From the NCBI GenBank assembly GCA_002502245.1, contig DAPW01000002.1:1-43207 (forward strand): a stretch of DNA of 43,207 nt. Direction: 5' to 3'. Positions 1-8,555 of this stretch are shown in pieces. Position numbers and translations under genes: made by a program. The stretch comes from Methanoregula sp. UBA154 (lineage in GTDB: Archaea; Halobacteriota; Methanomicrobia; Methanomicrobiales; Methanospirillaceae). A model generated the notes under the pieces. It saw only the letters and a program-made list of their open reading frames with translations, had not been told where the DNA came from and ran no database searches. Numbering within the stretch: the first letter of the stretch is position 1; the number at the start of each line of letters is the position of its first letter.

Positions 1-125
1 GGCGGGGGCGGAGGTGGAACTCAAAGCCCCCAAGAACGTCTAACATCATCTCCCCTGGATATGACTTCCCAAAAAGCATCGAAAGAAAATCTGAATTGGT
101 GGCTTTTGTTGAGGAATCACCTAGT
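1..125 (+). repeat. Truncated copy of the mosaic intergenic repeat
   Basis: Bases 1-45 (ggcgggggcgga...aagcccccaagaacgt) match the right end of the repeat copies near 5.63 and 19.68 kb. Bases 95-125 (ggtggctttt...gaggaatcacctag) match the tail module seen at 6757-6775 and 19768-19793. The window edge cuts the copy. It lies directly downstream of the minus-strand phosphodiesterase gene. Confidence 0.6.
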
Positions 126-126
126 T

Positions 127-855
127 TTATTTTCTGTAGTGAAACCCTTCGAAGATACTATTCCATCCATGCTCCCGGACTTTTCCTGCAGTATCCTGAT
201 CACGGATGGGCCAGACAAGAAGGGGAGCACGGGAGATCCGTGCAACTAATTCTGTCCATGCATTGAGATACGTATACTCAAAGCAGATAAAATCGGGTCT
301 GCTGATGAGATTGACAACCAGGTATCTCATGAAAAACCGCCGGAAAAAGGGCAGTTTCTTTCCTTTCAGTCCGCCGGAGATCTGGCCCCGTATGTATTCA
401 GGACGGTTTTTAAAAAACCATCTCAGAATTCGCGGATCGAAGGACACGATGGCAAATTTCCCGGCATACCGGTCGAGCATCCGGCATACGAGCTCTTCAG
501 CCCTCCCGATTCCGCGATGTGTTTTGATCTCGATGAGTAACCCTGCCTGCCCGTGGACATAATCCAGCACTTCAGAAAACAGCGGGATCCGTTCATGGGT
601 GTTATCCAGCACCAGTGTCTGGATCTCCGGGTAGGCACAGTCCTCAATTATTTTGTCATACGAGGTCTGGCGAACCAGGTTATCATCGTGAAATACGACA
701 AGCATATCATCTTTTGTCTTGTGTATATCCAGTTCAATGGAGTATCCGTTCCGAACTGCTTCGCGAAACGCTGCCATGCTGTTTTCCGGGATACCCGGGG
801 AATGGTATCCCCGGTGAGCGATGGGGGTATCAAGCAGCCAGTTCAGATCCTTCAT
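127..855 (-). CDS. Glycerophosphodiester phosphodiesterase (GDPD) family protein
   Basis: A 242-residue protein of the GDPD family, whose members hydrolyse glycerophosphodiesters to sn-glycerol 3-phosphate and an alcohol through a TIM barrel. Visible family landmarks are AHRGYH near residue 13 (first catalytic His), ELDIHKTKDD near residue 41 (metal-binding Glu and Asp), VVFHDD near 53 (second His) and LLIEIKTH near 106. The length is normal for a single-domain cytoplasmic GDPD, and no signal peptide is seen. The ATG at 855 lies about 30 bases after a TATA-like box, which suggests a leaderless transcript. In an archaeon the substrate may be a glycerophosphodiester from ether-lipid turnover or an imported compound; that is inference. 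The neighbours do not narrow the role. Confidence 0.88.
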   Translation of the reverse strand: MKDLNWLLDTPIAHRGYHSPGIPENSMAAFREAVRNGYSIELDIHKTKDDMLVVFHDDNLVRQTSYDKIIEDCAYPEIQTLVLDNTHERIPLFSEVLDYVHGQAGLLIEIKTHRGIGRAEELVCRMLDRYAGKFAIVSFDPRILRWFFKNRPEYIRGQISGGLKGKKLPFFRRFFMRYLVVNLISRPDFICFEYTYLNAWTELVARISRAPLLVWPIRDQDTAGKVREHGWNSIFEGFHYRK

Positions 856-880
856 GGTACATCCGGTTGGTAATTTTGTT

Positions 881-889
881 TTAAAAATA
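881..889 (-). promoter_or_regulatory. TATA box of the GDPD gene
   Basis: On the minus strand this reads TATTTTTAA, centred about 30 bases upstream of the ATG at 855. That spacing fits an archaeal TATA box with the transcription start at or next to the start codon. Confidence 0.45.
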
Positions 890-1077
890 CGTGACGGTTG
901 ATTGCGTTTTTCGCCCCATGTTCTTATCCTTTTTCCTGCGAAAGAACATTGTGCCTCACAATACGGAAATCTTCCACCCTCGATCTCGCATCATTTACAC
1001 GATTCACCGGTAGCGCGAGGGGATTTCCGTTTCAAGCCGCGTTCGGGTACCCATCTCTACCATCAGGCAAACCTTGA

Positions 1078-1956
1078 ATGAACCGGGCAGCGTACCAGAT
1101 CCTGGAGATGGCAGAAGATACCAACCTGGAACCGACAGCGGCACTCGTAATGCTCTGGGCACGTGACCTGTACCGGACCGGTAGTGCTGCCCGTTTTTAT
1201 TCCCGTCTCGACCTTGCAGCCGGCGTACGGATGAAGCGGGAATGCAATGGGATCTGCCCGTGGTACGGGCAGGTGGTCCTGAACCGGAAATGGTTTATCC
1301 GTCACCTCGTTACCGGGTTTATTGAGACTGCCGGTGGCCCCAGCCAGATTATCATTCCCGCTGCCGGGAAATCTCCGCTTGCCCTCGAACTCCTTGATAC
1401 CTGCGGGGAAAAGATCGCGTCGGTTACCGAGCTCGATATTACGGGGATGGAGGAAAAGGAGGATCTCTACAGGCAGGCAGCGCCAGGTCATGCCGGGAAG
1501 ATCCGGTGCGTTCCTGCCGACCTGTATGACCTGCCGGGCACAACCAGGGCGATCCGTGATGCCGGCAGGTACGATCCTGAGTTCCCGACGGTTGTTATCA
1601 CGGAGGGGATCTCGTATTATATCCCCCCTGCCATCCTGTCTGGCATTATCCAGCTCTTCGCATCAGGGGAGAGAAAGAACCTGGCTGTCCTCGATTACCT
1701 GCTCCCGTGCCGGCTGGTCCGGGAGGAGCGTCGCCGGTTTCCCCGGGGGATCTGGAAGATCATCAACCGCGACTGCAATCCAGACGGCACGGTCACGTAC
1801 AGCCCGGAGGAGATGGAACACGCTCTCAGCCTCGCAGGGTGCGACCGGGTTATGCAGCACACCATGCATGGTATCGAGCTCCACCGGACCGGCACAAACC
1901 GGTTTTTCCCCACCGTTTCCGACGGGTGGATCCAGATCGCTGAGGGCAGGCTGTGA
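1078..1956 (+). CDS. LCM-like (leucine carboxyl methyltransferase family) SAM-dependent methyltransferase
   Basis: A 292-residue class I methyltransferase. After an alpha-helical N-terminus (about residues 1-80) comes a Rossmann-like core: IIIPAAGKSPLALELL near residue 90 occupies the SAM motif I position, VTELDITGMEEKE near 120 is the acidic strand that would bind the ribose, and VVITEGISYYIPP near 175 matches the conserved 'EG..YY.P' segment of the LCM/PPM1-like family. Family members O-methylate carboxylates of proteins or small molecules; the substrate here cannot be told. Motif I lacks the usual GxGxD spacing, so activity is inferred. The ATG at 1078 is the first in frame. Divergently placed from the GDPD gene across 222 bases that hold nothing else recognised. 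Confidence 0.7.
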   Translation: MNRAAYQILEMAEDTNLEPTAALVMLWARDLYRTGSAARFYSRLDLAAGVRMKRECNGICPWYGQVVLNRKWFIRHLVTGFIETAGGPSQIIIPAAGKSPLALELLDTCGEKIASVTELDITGMEEKEDLYRQAAPGHAGKIRCVPADLYDLPGTTRAIRDAGRYDPEFPTVVITEGISYYIPPAILSGIIQLFASGERKNLAVLDYLLPCRLVREERRRFPRGIWKIINRDCNPDGTVTYSPEEMEHALSLAGCDRVMQHTMHGIELHRTGTNRFFPTVSDGWIQIAEGRL

Positions 1957-2185
1957 GAGCCGGGCCCACAGATTCAAAGCCAGGTCACTTCTCAGGACCC
2001 ATTGGCGGTTGTTTCAGAACCGGCTCTTATTCGTTCTTGGTGTCCCGTGCCTGGATCTTCGGGGCCTTCCACCGTTTTCTCTCGAAGCGGACCAGCGCGA
2101 TCTCCGATTTTTCCTGTTCGAATGCAGGTTCTTTTATCACGCGATGTGATAATCTTCATAGGGATGCACCGGCAATACGGGTTCT

Positions 2186-3856
2186 ATGAAGGTATTTCCC
2201 GTAGCAATGATTTTTCTCGTCCTGGCAACTGCTGTTGCACTCGCAGGATGCAGCACACCGGAGACAGATCCGAAAACCGCTGATATGGAAGCGGTTGCCG
2301 GACAGCTCACCGTGTCCATCGACTCCGGCCTTGGTGATCTCAGGGCAGGGATCCGCAATAACTCCCTGAGCCTTTCGGCCACGAACCTTTCCGGAAGGGA
2401 GGCAGAGGAGATCCTGGCAGAGAACCTCCTGCATCATCCCTGGGCGATATCATCGCTGGTCATCTCACGGGATGGCATCGTCATGACCGCGGTGCCGGAA
2501 AACTATGCCGGGATGGTGGGTATAAACCTGAGCTGGCAGCCTGAGGTCCGGAAAGCTAACGCGGATCGGGTGCCGGTTGTCAGCGGGGTCTTCCGGATGG
2601 ACGAAGGATTTGACGGGATCTCGCAGAGCTACCCTGTTTTTTCGCCTGCGGGGGAGTATCTCGGTTATACTGATATCACCTATACTGCGGACGCCTTCCT
2701 CAGCAGGCATGTCGAGAACGCCACCAGCCTTACGCCCTATGATGTCTGGATTGCACAGACTGACGGGACCGTGATCTTCGACATCCACAAGGAAGAGATT
2801 GGTTCCAATATCCTCACCGACCCGGCATATTCTGACCCCGCCATGCGGGAACTGTTCACCCGGATCGCGAGGGAGCCGTCCGGTTCGGGAAAATACTCCT
2901 TCCACGACGACTACTGGAACGGCACAGTCACAAAGACCGCAGTCTGGGATACCGCGGGTATAGACGGAGCAGAATGGCGGGTGGTTGTCACCAGCGCTGA
3001 AAATGGGAGCAGCGTAAATCCCGCCGCGATAATGACGACAGCACCGGCAGCGACCGATACCCGGTATGCAAACCTCACCCGTTTTGTAGAGCGGGCCGCC
3101 GCATATGCACAGGTGCACGGGAAGGAGGCTGCACTCCGTGAGTTCAATAAAGCCGACGGGACGTTCATCGACGGAGAACTCTACATATTTGCATATGGAA
3201 TGAACGGGACTGTTATCGCGCTGCCCTATCAGCCGGGCCTCCTCGGGACGGACCGGACGGGTATCACTGACTCCAACGGAGTTGAATTTATTGACGGGCT
3301 GACCGGGGTTGCCCGTAATGGCGGCGGCTCACTCTACTACATTTATCCGAATCCTGATGATAACTACCGGGAAGAATTTAAGCTCTCGTATGTCCTGCCG
3401 GTTAACAATGAATGGTTTGTTGGCTCGGGGATCTACCTGCCCGAACTGAGTGCAGGGTTTAATACCACGGAAAGGGACGAACTCGTGGAACGGGTAAAAG
3501 AAGCCCGCCGGTATGCACAGGTGCATGGTACGGAGAGGGCGATTGCTGACTTCAATGATCCCAGGGGTGTTTTTGCAGACGGGAGCCGGTATATCTTTGC
3601 CTATGCCTTTAACGGGACGACACTTGCACTCCCGTTCCAGCCGGACATGATCGGCTCGAACCGTATGGATTTCTCTGACACATACGGGGTAAAAATTACG
3701 GCATGGGAGATAGCGACGGCAAAACGCGGCGGAGGCTTCGTGTACGTGGATTATCTCAACCCGGAGAGCGGGGCAGCCGGGCTGAAACTCTGCTATGTGG
3801 CGCCAGTCGATGATGAATGGCTTGTAGGGTCCGGCATCTATGCCGGGGAGTTGTGA
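2186..3856 (+). CDS. Extracytoplasmic lipoprotein with Cache sensor modules and no output domain
   Basis: A 556-residue secreted protein. It starts with a signal peptide ending in a lipobox (VALAGC, Cys about residue 21), so it is probably membrane-anchored by lipid. Residues about 30-270 resemble a PDC/dCache fold (SSLVISRDGIVMTA, then YLGYTDITYTADAFL). Residues about 295-420 and 425-556 are a tandem duplication of an sCache_2-like unit, each starting near YAQVHG, with FNKADGTF or FNDPRGVF in the middle and ending in GSGIY. Cache domains bind small extracellular ligands and usually feed kinases or chemoreceptors; here no transmembrane or signalling output follows, so it may act as a binding protein for a separate partner. 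The ATG at 2186 opens the hydrophobic leader. It is convergent with the lipoprotein gene at 3976-4590. Confidence 0.82.
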   Translation: MKVFPVAMIFLVLATAVALAGCSTPETDPKTADMEAVAGQLTVSIDSGLGDLRAGIRNNSLSLSATNLSGREAEEILAENLLHHPWAISSLVISRDGIVMTAVPENYAGMVGINLSWQPEVRKANADRVPVVSGVFRMDEGFDGISQSYPVFSPAGEYLGYTDITYTADAFLSRHVENATSLTPYDVWIAQTDGTVIFDIHKEEIGSNILTDPAYSDPAMRELFTRIAREPSGSGKYSFHDDYWNGTVTKTAVWDTAGIDGAEWRVVVTSAENGSSVNPAAIMTTAPAATDTRYANLTRFVERAAAYAQVHGKEAALREFNKADGTFIDGELYIFAYGMNGTVIALPYQPGLLGTDRTGITDSNGVEFIDGLTGVARNGGGSLYYIYPNPDDNYREEFKLSYVLPVNNEWFVGSGIYLPELSAGFNTTERDELVERVKEARRYAQVHGTERAIADFNDPRGVFADGSRYIFAYAFNGTTLALPFQPDMIGSNRMDFSDTYGVKITAWEIATAKRGGGFVYVDYLNPESGAAGLKLCYVAPVDDEWLVGSGIYAGEL

Positions 3857-3975
3857 CTGGCGGGATAACATGCCAGAGGAGAGGATTCGGGAGGATCAAT
3901 ACCCGTTTTTTCAAAAATAATCAGGTATGAAAGGATTTGATCAGTGCCACGGACTCCCGGGAAGAATCCCCATTT

Positions 3976-4590
3976 TCAGCAGAATCGTTGGAAAGTATAC
4001 AGCACGGTCCCGTTCCGGAAAACGATACGTTCACTATCCATGCCAGACACCGATGCGGTATCCGGGGGCAGGGTTGTCCTGAAAGCTGTCACTGTTTTGT
4101 CGTTCAGATGTGCCATCAGCTCTGTTGTCATCAGTCCTTTGTACTGAAGGACCAGAGTCGGGCCGGCATCGCTGCACCAGTCACAGTTGTCCGGCGCATC
4201 CGGGTGCGTACTGCGACGGCACCGGCTGCCGAGGATATCGATGTCGTACCTCATTCCGTCGACCGTCCATCCATCGCTGATGAGGTTCTTCGCATGGCAG
4301 CTGTTCATCAGGAGGACCGCACTTTCTGAAATATTCTCTTCTGTCCAGCCGCAACCGGTTGCCAGGTTCCAGTCAGCGTCCGTGAAAAGGAGCGGGATCG
4401 TTGACGTGTTCACCTGAGCATCTGAGGCGTTATCGTATGAGGGGTTGATTAGCGGTGAAGGGCCGGATGGGGGTGGGGTTCCTGTATGCGACAGGATATC
4501 CGGAGCCGGAGCGGTATCCGGTGTAACGCATCCGGTCAGGGAAACAAAAAAAAGTACGAGGATACAGACGGAAATATAAAGATTGTTCAT
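3976..4590 (-). CDS. Hypothetical lipoprotein, cysteine-containing
   Basis: A 204-residue protein with a clear lipoprotein leader (hydrophobic run followed by VSLTGC, Cys about residue 21) and then a Pro/Ser/Thr-rich linker. The mature part holds about seven Cys, including CGWTEEN, a CRRS...CDWC cluster and a C-terminal RFC; disulphides or a metal site are possible. No family is recognised. It ends in a beta-rich segment (RIVFRNGTVLYTF). The AT-rich upstream sequence places a TATA-like box about 30 bases before the ATG, which suggests a leaderless message. The gene faces the Cache lipoprotein with a 119-base gap. Confidence 0.7.
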   Translation of the reverse strand: MNNLYISVCILVLFFVSLTGCVTPDTAPAPDILSHTGTPPPSGPSPLINPSYDNASDAQVNTSTIPLLFTDADWNLATGCGWTEENISESAVLLMNSCHAKNLISDGWTVDGMRYDIDILGSRCRRSTHPDAPDNCDWCSDAGPTLVLQYKGLMTTELMAHLNDKTVTAFRTTLPPDTASVSGMDSERIVFRNGTVLYTFQRFC

Positions 4591-4615
4591 TGATTATTAT
4601 TTTATTCCATATCCT

Positions 4616-4624
4616 TAAATTTAT
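4616..4624 (-). promoter_or_regulatory. TATA box of the lipoprotein gene
   Basis: The minus strand carries an AT-only stretch (ATAAATTTA) about 30 bases before the ATG at 4590, in a locally AT-rich segment. The spacing suits an archaeal TATA box with a leaderless start. Confidence 0.4.
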
Positions 4625-4732
4625 TTTGACCACATCAGATCACCCGAAAAGCATGTGAAAAAACATTCAGGAACACCAGTTTTCATGCCTCCCCCGACCG
4701 AAAAATTCTATCGTTACGGACGAATAGCTATT

Positions 4733-4746
4733 GTTCGTGAACGAAC
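4733..4746. promoter_or_regulatory. Inverted repeat upstream of the HNH-like gene, possible operator
   Basis: GTTCG and CGAAC arms flank TGAA, 20 bases upstream of the ATG at 4766. The site is short, so a chance occurrence is possible. Confidence 0.25.
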
Positions 4747-4765
4747 CCGGGGAACGTGATGTGTC

Positions 4766-5167
4766 ATGCAGGTGTCAGAATATCCAGGACTGACTCCGGT
4801 ACAGGAAAAAAATCTCAAACGTGCTGTTGAGGGAAACTGCGAACTCTGCCACGAGTACTTCGCATTCCAGTTCCTCGAGATTCACCAAATCTCCCGGCGC
4901 CTGTACCGGGAGATGGTGCGGGATCCTGCAGCCCGTATTCTCGTGGTCTGTCAACTGTGCCATCAGCATATCCACCGCCTTCCCGTGCGGGTAAAGGACC
5001 AGCGTGCAATCGTCTCCCGCCGTTCCTTTTTTGTCCGGCAGGATCTCCGCAGGATTCTCGGATATGCACCTAAACCCTATTCACCTCCAGATGATACCGA
5101 TATGTCCCAGATGTATGAGGAGTATTTCTACCATTTCCCTCCCGGTTCATTCCGGCTGGGCGGGTGA
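4766..5167 (+). CDS. HNH-like zinc-ribbon protein
   Basis: A 133-residue protein with an HNH-type pattern: CELC at about residue 25, an EIHQI segment at about 39, and CQLCHQHIH at about 62. The two Cys pairs would hold zinc and the His residues would lie in a beta-beta-alpha-metal fold. HNH proteins are mostly nucleases of mobile or defence systems, but the fold is also used for non-catalytic binding. There is no partner gene: the next 1.6 kb has no gene. The C-terminal 60 residues are rich in Arg, Tyr and Pro and match nothing recognised. The ATG at 4766 has no clear ribosome-binding site. Confidence 0.6.
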   Translation: MQVSEYPGLTPVQEKNLKRAVEGNCELCHEYFAFQFLEIHQISRRLYREMVRDPAARILVVCQLCHQHIHRLPVRVKDQRAIVSRRSFFVRQDLRRILGYAPKPYSPPDDTDMSQMYEEYFYHFPPGSFRLGG

Positions 5168-5390
5168 AAGGATACGATCGTTTCACAACCATGGACACAC
5201 TCCGATCCCCACCGTCACGGGGGTGACTCTTTCCCAATCCTGGAAAAAATTACCACTGGATACAAGGGAACGGATCCTTCTCCGGGTAATCGTCTGCGCT
5301 GAACCATGGCCGGGATTTTTTTTGAACAGCCTCTGATGGAAAAATTGAGTGAAATGTTCCTAAAAGGGTTCCAGAAGACATAAAAAAATG

Positions 5391-5667
5391 GGTGATTGAT
5401 GAACTCGAGCCACCTTTTTAAAAATATGTGAGCACTGCAAACATTCTGGATCTGTTGAATTCCTCATGAAGTACGATGGGGGCCATACCCCGATAATGAG
5501 GGGGGTCGCCGCCCCGAAGGGCGCCCTGCGGTGGTTTCAATCACCGGATATCTTGAACCGATGACAGATTATTCCGTTTAAAAAAACAGGTAATACATTG
5601 TCATCGCATTGGGGTGCCCCAGTGGCGGGGGCTGAGCGGGAGCGAAAGCCCTAAAGAACGTTAAGAA
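5391..5667 (+). repeat. Mosaic intergenic repeat, long form (modules P and S)
   Basis: About 280 bases closely matching 19433-19725 in the same order: a lead sequence (gccacctttttaaa...gaattcctcat), the P hairpin module (5475-5541, ending gcgccctgcggtgg), then the S module (accggatatcttgaaccg, ttattccgtttaaaaaaaca, catcgcattggggtgcccc, aagaacgttaag). Differences are scattered substitutions and a shortened first hairpin. No reading frame of credible composition lies inside. Confidence 0.85.
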
Positions 5668-5690
5668 ATTTTTGTTCCGGAGAAACCACC

Positions 5691-6092
5691 CATAGATCGA
5701 TTTTACCGGAAGAACCGGGATCCTGTTCTCCGATCAAAATCGGATCACGATTGATCCGGATTGGTATTCGATCGCGATCATGATCGCGATGCATTTTTTA
5801 AAATCGGAGACCAATTGCGAAAAGAAGATCGCAGATCGATGCTGAGATCACAATCGCAGATCGATTTTCACAGGAAAATCGGGATCCGATTTCATGTTCC
5901 GTTTGTACTTTTGGGCCCGGGACCGGTTTTAAATCGCGATCCGATTTGCAGATGAAAATCGCAGATTGATTTTACCGGGAAAATCAGGATCCGGTTGTAA
6001 AATGTAAATCGATTACTGATTTTTCCGGAACGGTTTTCGATCGCGATCATGATCGCGATTGCATTTTTAAAATCGGGCACCGGTTGCGAAAA
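5691..6092. repeat. GATC-rich palindromic repeat block
   Basis: There is no gene here. I count 18 GATC sites in about 370 bases, against 1-2 expected. A perfect 20-base palindrome ATCGCGATCATGATCGCGAT occurs twice (5771-5790 and 6040-6059), each time followed by gcattttt, aaaatcgg and ttgcgaaaa. Between and before these lie three diverged direct copies of a unit running from gcagatcgatttt to gggatcc (near 5695, 5857 and 5961). The arrangement resembles an iteron or protein-binding array such as an origin or partition site, but no initiator gene is adjacent. Confidence 0.7.
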
Positions 6093-6310
6093 ATTATGTT
6101 CTTGATACTTATTGTCTGGAAATGTCTCGCCCGTTCAATGACAGTCTTTATCCAGAACGACAACACGCAAAAAATAAGTTCCCGGTTCTGAAAAGAAAGT
6201 TCAACGGCGATCTCAAAAGCGGGAAGATTCCGCATTCAGATCAAAGAAACCGCCAGCAACATGATTGTCTGAAACATTCACAGGTTCTTACTATTTCTCA
6301 CTGTTGAGGT

Positions 6311-6697
6311 TTCTTATGAAAATTGCATTAAATAACTGTGATTTCAGGATTTTTTACTCTCTCAATTATCTGCGATGAACCCCACCGCACCTGAAAGGGA
6401 CGCCCCGCGGCGGGTCAATCCGGTTTATATATTTTATTTCAGAGCATTTTCCAGCCAGAAATGTGACAGAAAACCTCCCTGCCCCGCCGTTCCCCGCGAG
6501 GGACCCTGAGGCGGGGAGCCATCGTACATCCATCGGTGTGGAGAACAACCTCAATCAGGCATCCGTGCCCCTTAAAAATCAGAGAAAACCTCCCTGCCCC
6601 GCCGTGCCCCGTGAGAGGCCCTGAGGCGGGGAGCCCTCATCGCTGCGATTTTCATGGTTAAGGAGTGAACTCACTAAGTTCATTTCCGTTTCTACCT
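6311..6697 (+). repeat. Mosaic intergenic repeat (modules R and Q, Q duplicated)
   Basis: The R module (6311-6419: atgaaaattgcattaaa, ttttttactctctcaatta, cgcacctgaaagggacg, ggcgggtcaat) is followed by two Q hairpins: 6479-6523 and 6594-6697. Each Q starts with ctgccccgccgt and closes with gaggcggggagcc. The second continues into the conserved gattttcatggtt...gtgaact...ttc-cgtttctac tail. An R+Q copy lies inverted at 26480-26721. No gene is seen. Confidence 0.85.
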
Positions 6698-6714
6698 AGC
6701 AGAAATTTTCACTC

Positions 6715-6775
6715 AGGGAATCATCAATGAACGTAAATCCCTGTTGTTATTTGTGGCTTATTTTAAGGAATCACC
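6715..6775 (+). repeat. Tail module of the mosaic repeat
   Basis: The segments aatcatcaatgaacgtaaat and ttatttgtggcttatttt, followed by aaggaatcac, recur almost unchanged at 19733-19793 and in part at 95-125. The module sits beside other repeat modules each time. Confidence 0.75.
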
Positions 6776-6829
6776 AAAACGTGCAGCCTCCGGCCAGGAA
6801 AACCATTGACCCCGCAGATCCGCGGGTGT

Positions 6830-8494
6830 TCAACCCGGTTTTGCCTTTTTTGCTTCCCGTTCACGGAGCTCATTCCGCCGGATCTTGCCTGAATAGGTCT
6901 TGGGGAGGGAACCGACAAACTCAATCGCCCGCGGGTACTTGTACGGGGCAGTCACGGATCTGACATGCTCCTGCAGGGAAACCACGAGATGATCGGAGGG
7001 AGAAAAACCGGGCTTGAGAACAACGAAGGCTTTCACAACCAGTCCCCGGATCGGGTCGGGGGAGCCCACCACGGCTGCCTCGGCAACGGCCGGGTGCTCC
7101 AGCAGGGCACTCTCCACCTCAAACGGCCCGATGCGGTATCCCGACGCCTTGATGACATCGTCATCCCTCCCGATAAACCAGAAGTTCCCTTCTTCATCCA
7201 TTGCAGCCTTGTCATCCGTGTAGTACCACCCGTTTTTATAGGCCTTCCTGTTCGCCGCATCGTCCCCGACATACCCAAGGAACAGCCCGACCGGCCGCGG
7301 GTCGAGAGAGATCGCGATCCGTCCTTCGCGGCCGGTCCCTACGGGCCTGCCATCGCGGTCATGGAGCCCGATGTGCCAGCCCGGGGCCGCTCTCCCCATG
7401 GACCCGGGCGGGCTTTCGCGACCGGGGAATGCGCCGATACAGAGGACCGTTTCTGTCTGTCCGTATCCTTCGTAAATCAAAAGGCCGGTCTTCTCTTTCC
7501 AGATCCGGATCACTTCCGGGTTGAGGGGCTCGCCCGCGCTCACACAGTGGCGGAGCCGGGTGAGGTTGTACGGGGTAAGGTCAAGGAGGATCAGCATCCG
7601 GTAGATCGTTGGCGGGCAGCAGAAGGTCGTGACCGCGTACTTTTCAAGGAGCGGGGGTATCTCGGCAGGATCGAATTTTCCCCTGTTATCATAGACAAAG
7701 ACCGCTGCTCCGGCGATCCACTGGCCGAACAGGTTCCCCCAGGCACTCTTGGCCCACCCGGTATCAGAGATGGTGAAGTGGAGATCCGTTGGCCTGAGGT
7801 CCTGCCAGAGCTCTGCCGTGACAGCATGGCCAAGAGGGTAACTGTGGTCGTGGAGGACCATCTTGGGGTTGCCGGTCGTGCCGGAGGTGAAGAAGATAAG
7901 GAGCGGGTCTGAGGATTTTGTCATCACCCGAAGCGGGGCGTCTGCTGCTGCCATCAGGCGTGCAGAAGAGTCATGGGGATAGCTGATCCAGCCCGGCAAT
8001 TTGCCGTCAACGAGCATGCATTTTCCGTGAAACGCTCCCTCCTGTATGGTCTCCTGAACCTTCGGTGCGTTCTCCGGGTCGGTGATGACCAGGGCAAACC
8101 CGCCGGCCCTGAGACGGTAGGCGATGTCATGGGGGGTCAGCATCGTGGGCGCAGGGGTGTAGACGGCACCGAGCTTGATGAGGGCGACAATCAGGATCCA
8201 CCATGCCGGGATCCGTGGCAGCATGATGAATACCCGGTCGCCCTGCACGATCCCGCTCTCATGCAGGAGACGCACCGCCCGGTCGGAGCCGGTCTTTATA
8301 TCATGAAAGCTGAACTGTCTCGTCTCCCCCCGCTGGTTCACCCAGAGCAGGGCTGACTTGCACGGCTCCTTTTCTGCCCACGCATCGACAACGTCATAGC
8401 CGAAGTTATAGTACTCCGGTACGCTGATGGAGAACCTGTTGTATCGATCCTCCACAGAGGGGCCGTTTGCGGTATCCGGAGATCTGGCAGGCAT
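6830..8494 (-). CDS. AMP-forming acyl-CoA synthetase (medium-chain/acetyl-CoA synthetase-like)
   Basis: A 554-residue member of the ANL adenylate-forming superfamily: it activates a carboxylic acid with ATP to the acyl-adenylate and transfers it to CoA. Signatures are FTSGTTGNPKM near residue 202 (P-loop), YEGYGQTE near 342, YYTDDKA near 420, GRDDDVIKASGYRI near 437 (hinge) and KTYSGKIRR near 535, whose Lys is the adenylation lysine. Length and motifs are complete. The closest type is the medium-chain acyl-CoA synthetase group (ACSM-like) also found in methanogens; the exact acid is unknown. No transmembrane segment. The minus-strand N-formylglutamate amidohydrolase gene lies 61 bases upstream, so the two may be cotranscribed. 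The ATG at 8494 is chosen. Confidence 0.9.
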   Translation of the reverse strand: MPARSPDTANGPSVEDRYNRFSISVPEYYNFGYDVVDAWAEKEPCKSALLWVNQRGETRQFSFHDIKTGSDRAVRLLHESGIVQGDRVFIMLPRIPAWWILIVALIKLGAVYTPAPTMLTPHDIAYRLRAGGFALVITDPENAPKVQETIQEGAFHGKCMLVDGKLPGWISYPHDSSARLMAAADAPLRVMTKSSDPLLIFFTSGTTGNPKMVLHDHSYPLGHAVTAELWQDLRPTDLHFTISDTGWAKSAWGNLFGQWIAGAAVFVYDNRGKFDPAEIPPLLEKYAVTTFCCPPTIYRMLILLDLTPYNLTRLRHCVSAGEPLNPEVIRIWKEKTGLLIYEGYGQTETVLCIGAFPGRESPPGSMGRAAPGWHIGLHDRDGRPVGTGREGRIAISLDPRPVGLFLGYVGDDAANRKAYKNGWYYTDDKAAMDEEGNFWFIGRDDDVIKASGYRIGPFEVESALLEHPAVAEAAVVGSPDPIRGLVVKAFVVLKPGFSPSDHLVVSLQEHVRSVTAPYKYPRAIEFVGSLPKTYSGKIRRNELREREAKKAKPG

Positions 8495-8555
8495 ATAATC
8501 CCGTATTGATTTTTTGAGATACTTGAACCTTGCAGTAGAGCAGTGCCGGAAACTA

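Noticed and set aside
5761..6307. Small plus- and minus-strand frames of about 60 codons in the GATC block and after it
   Set aside because: They come from repeated, low-complexity sequence, change composition along their length and have no start signals.
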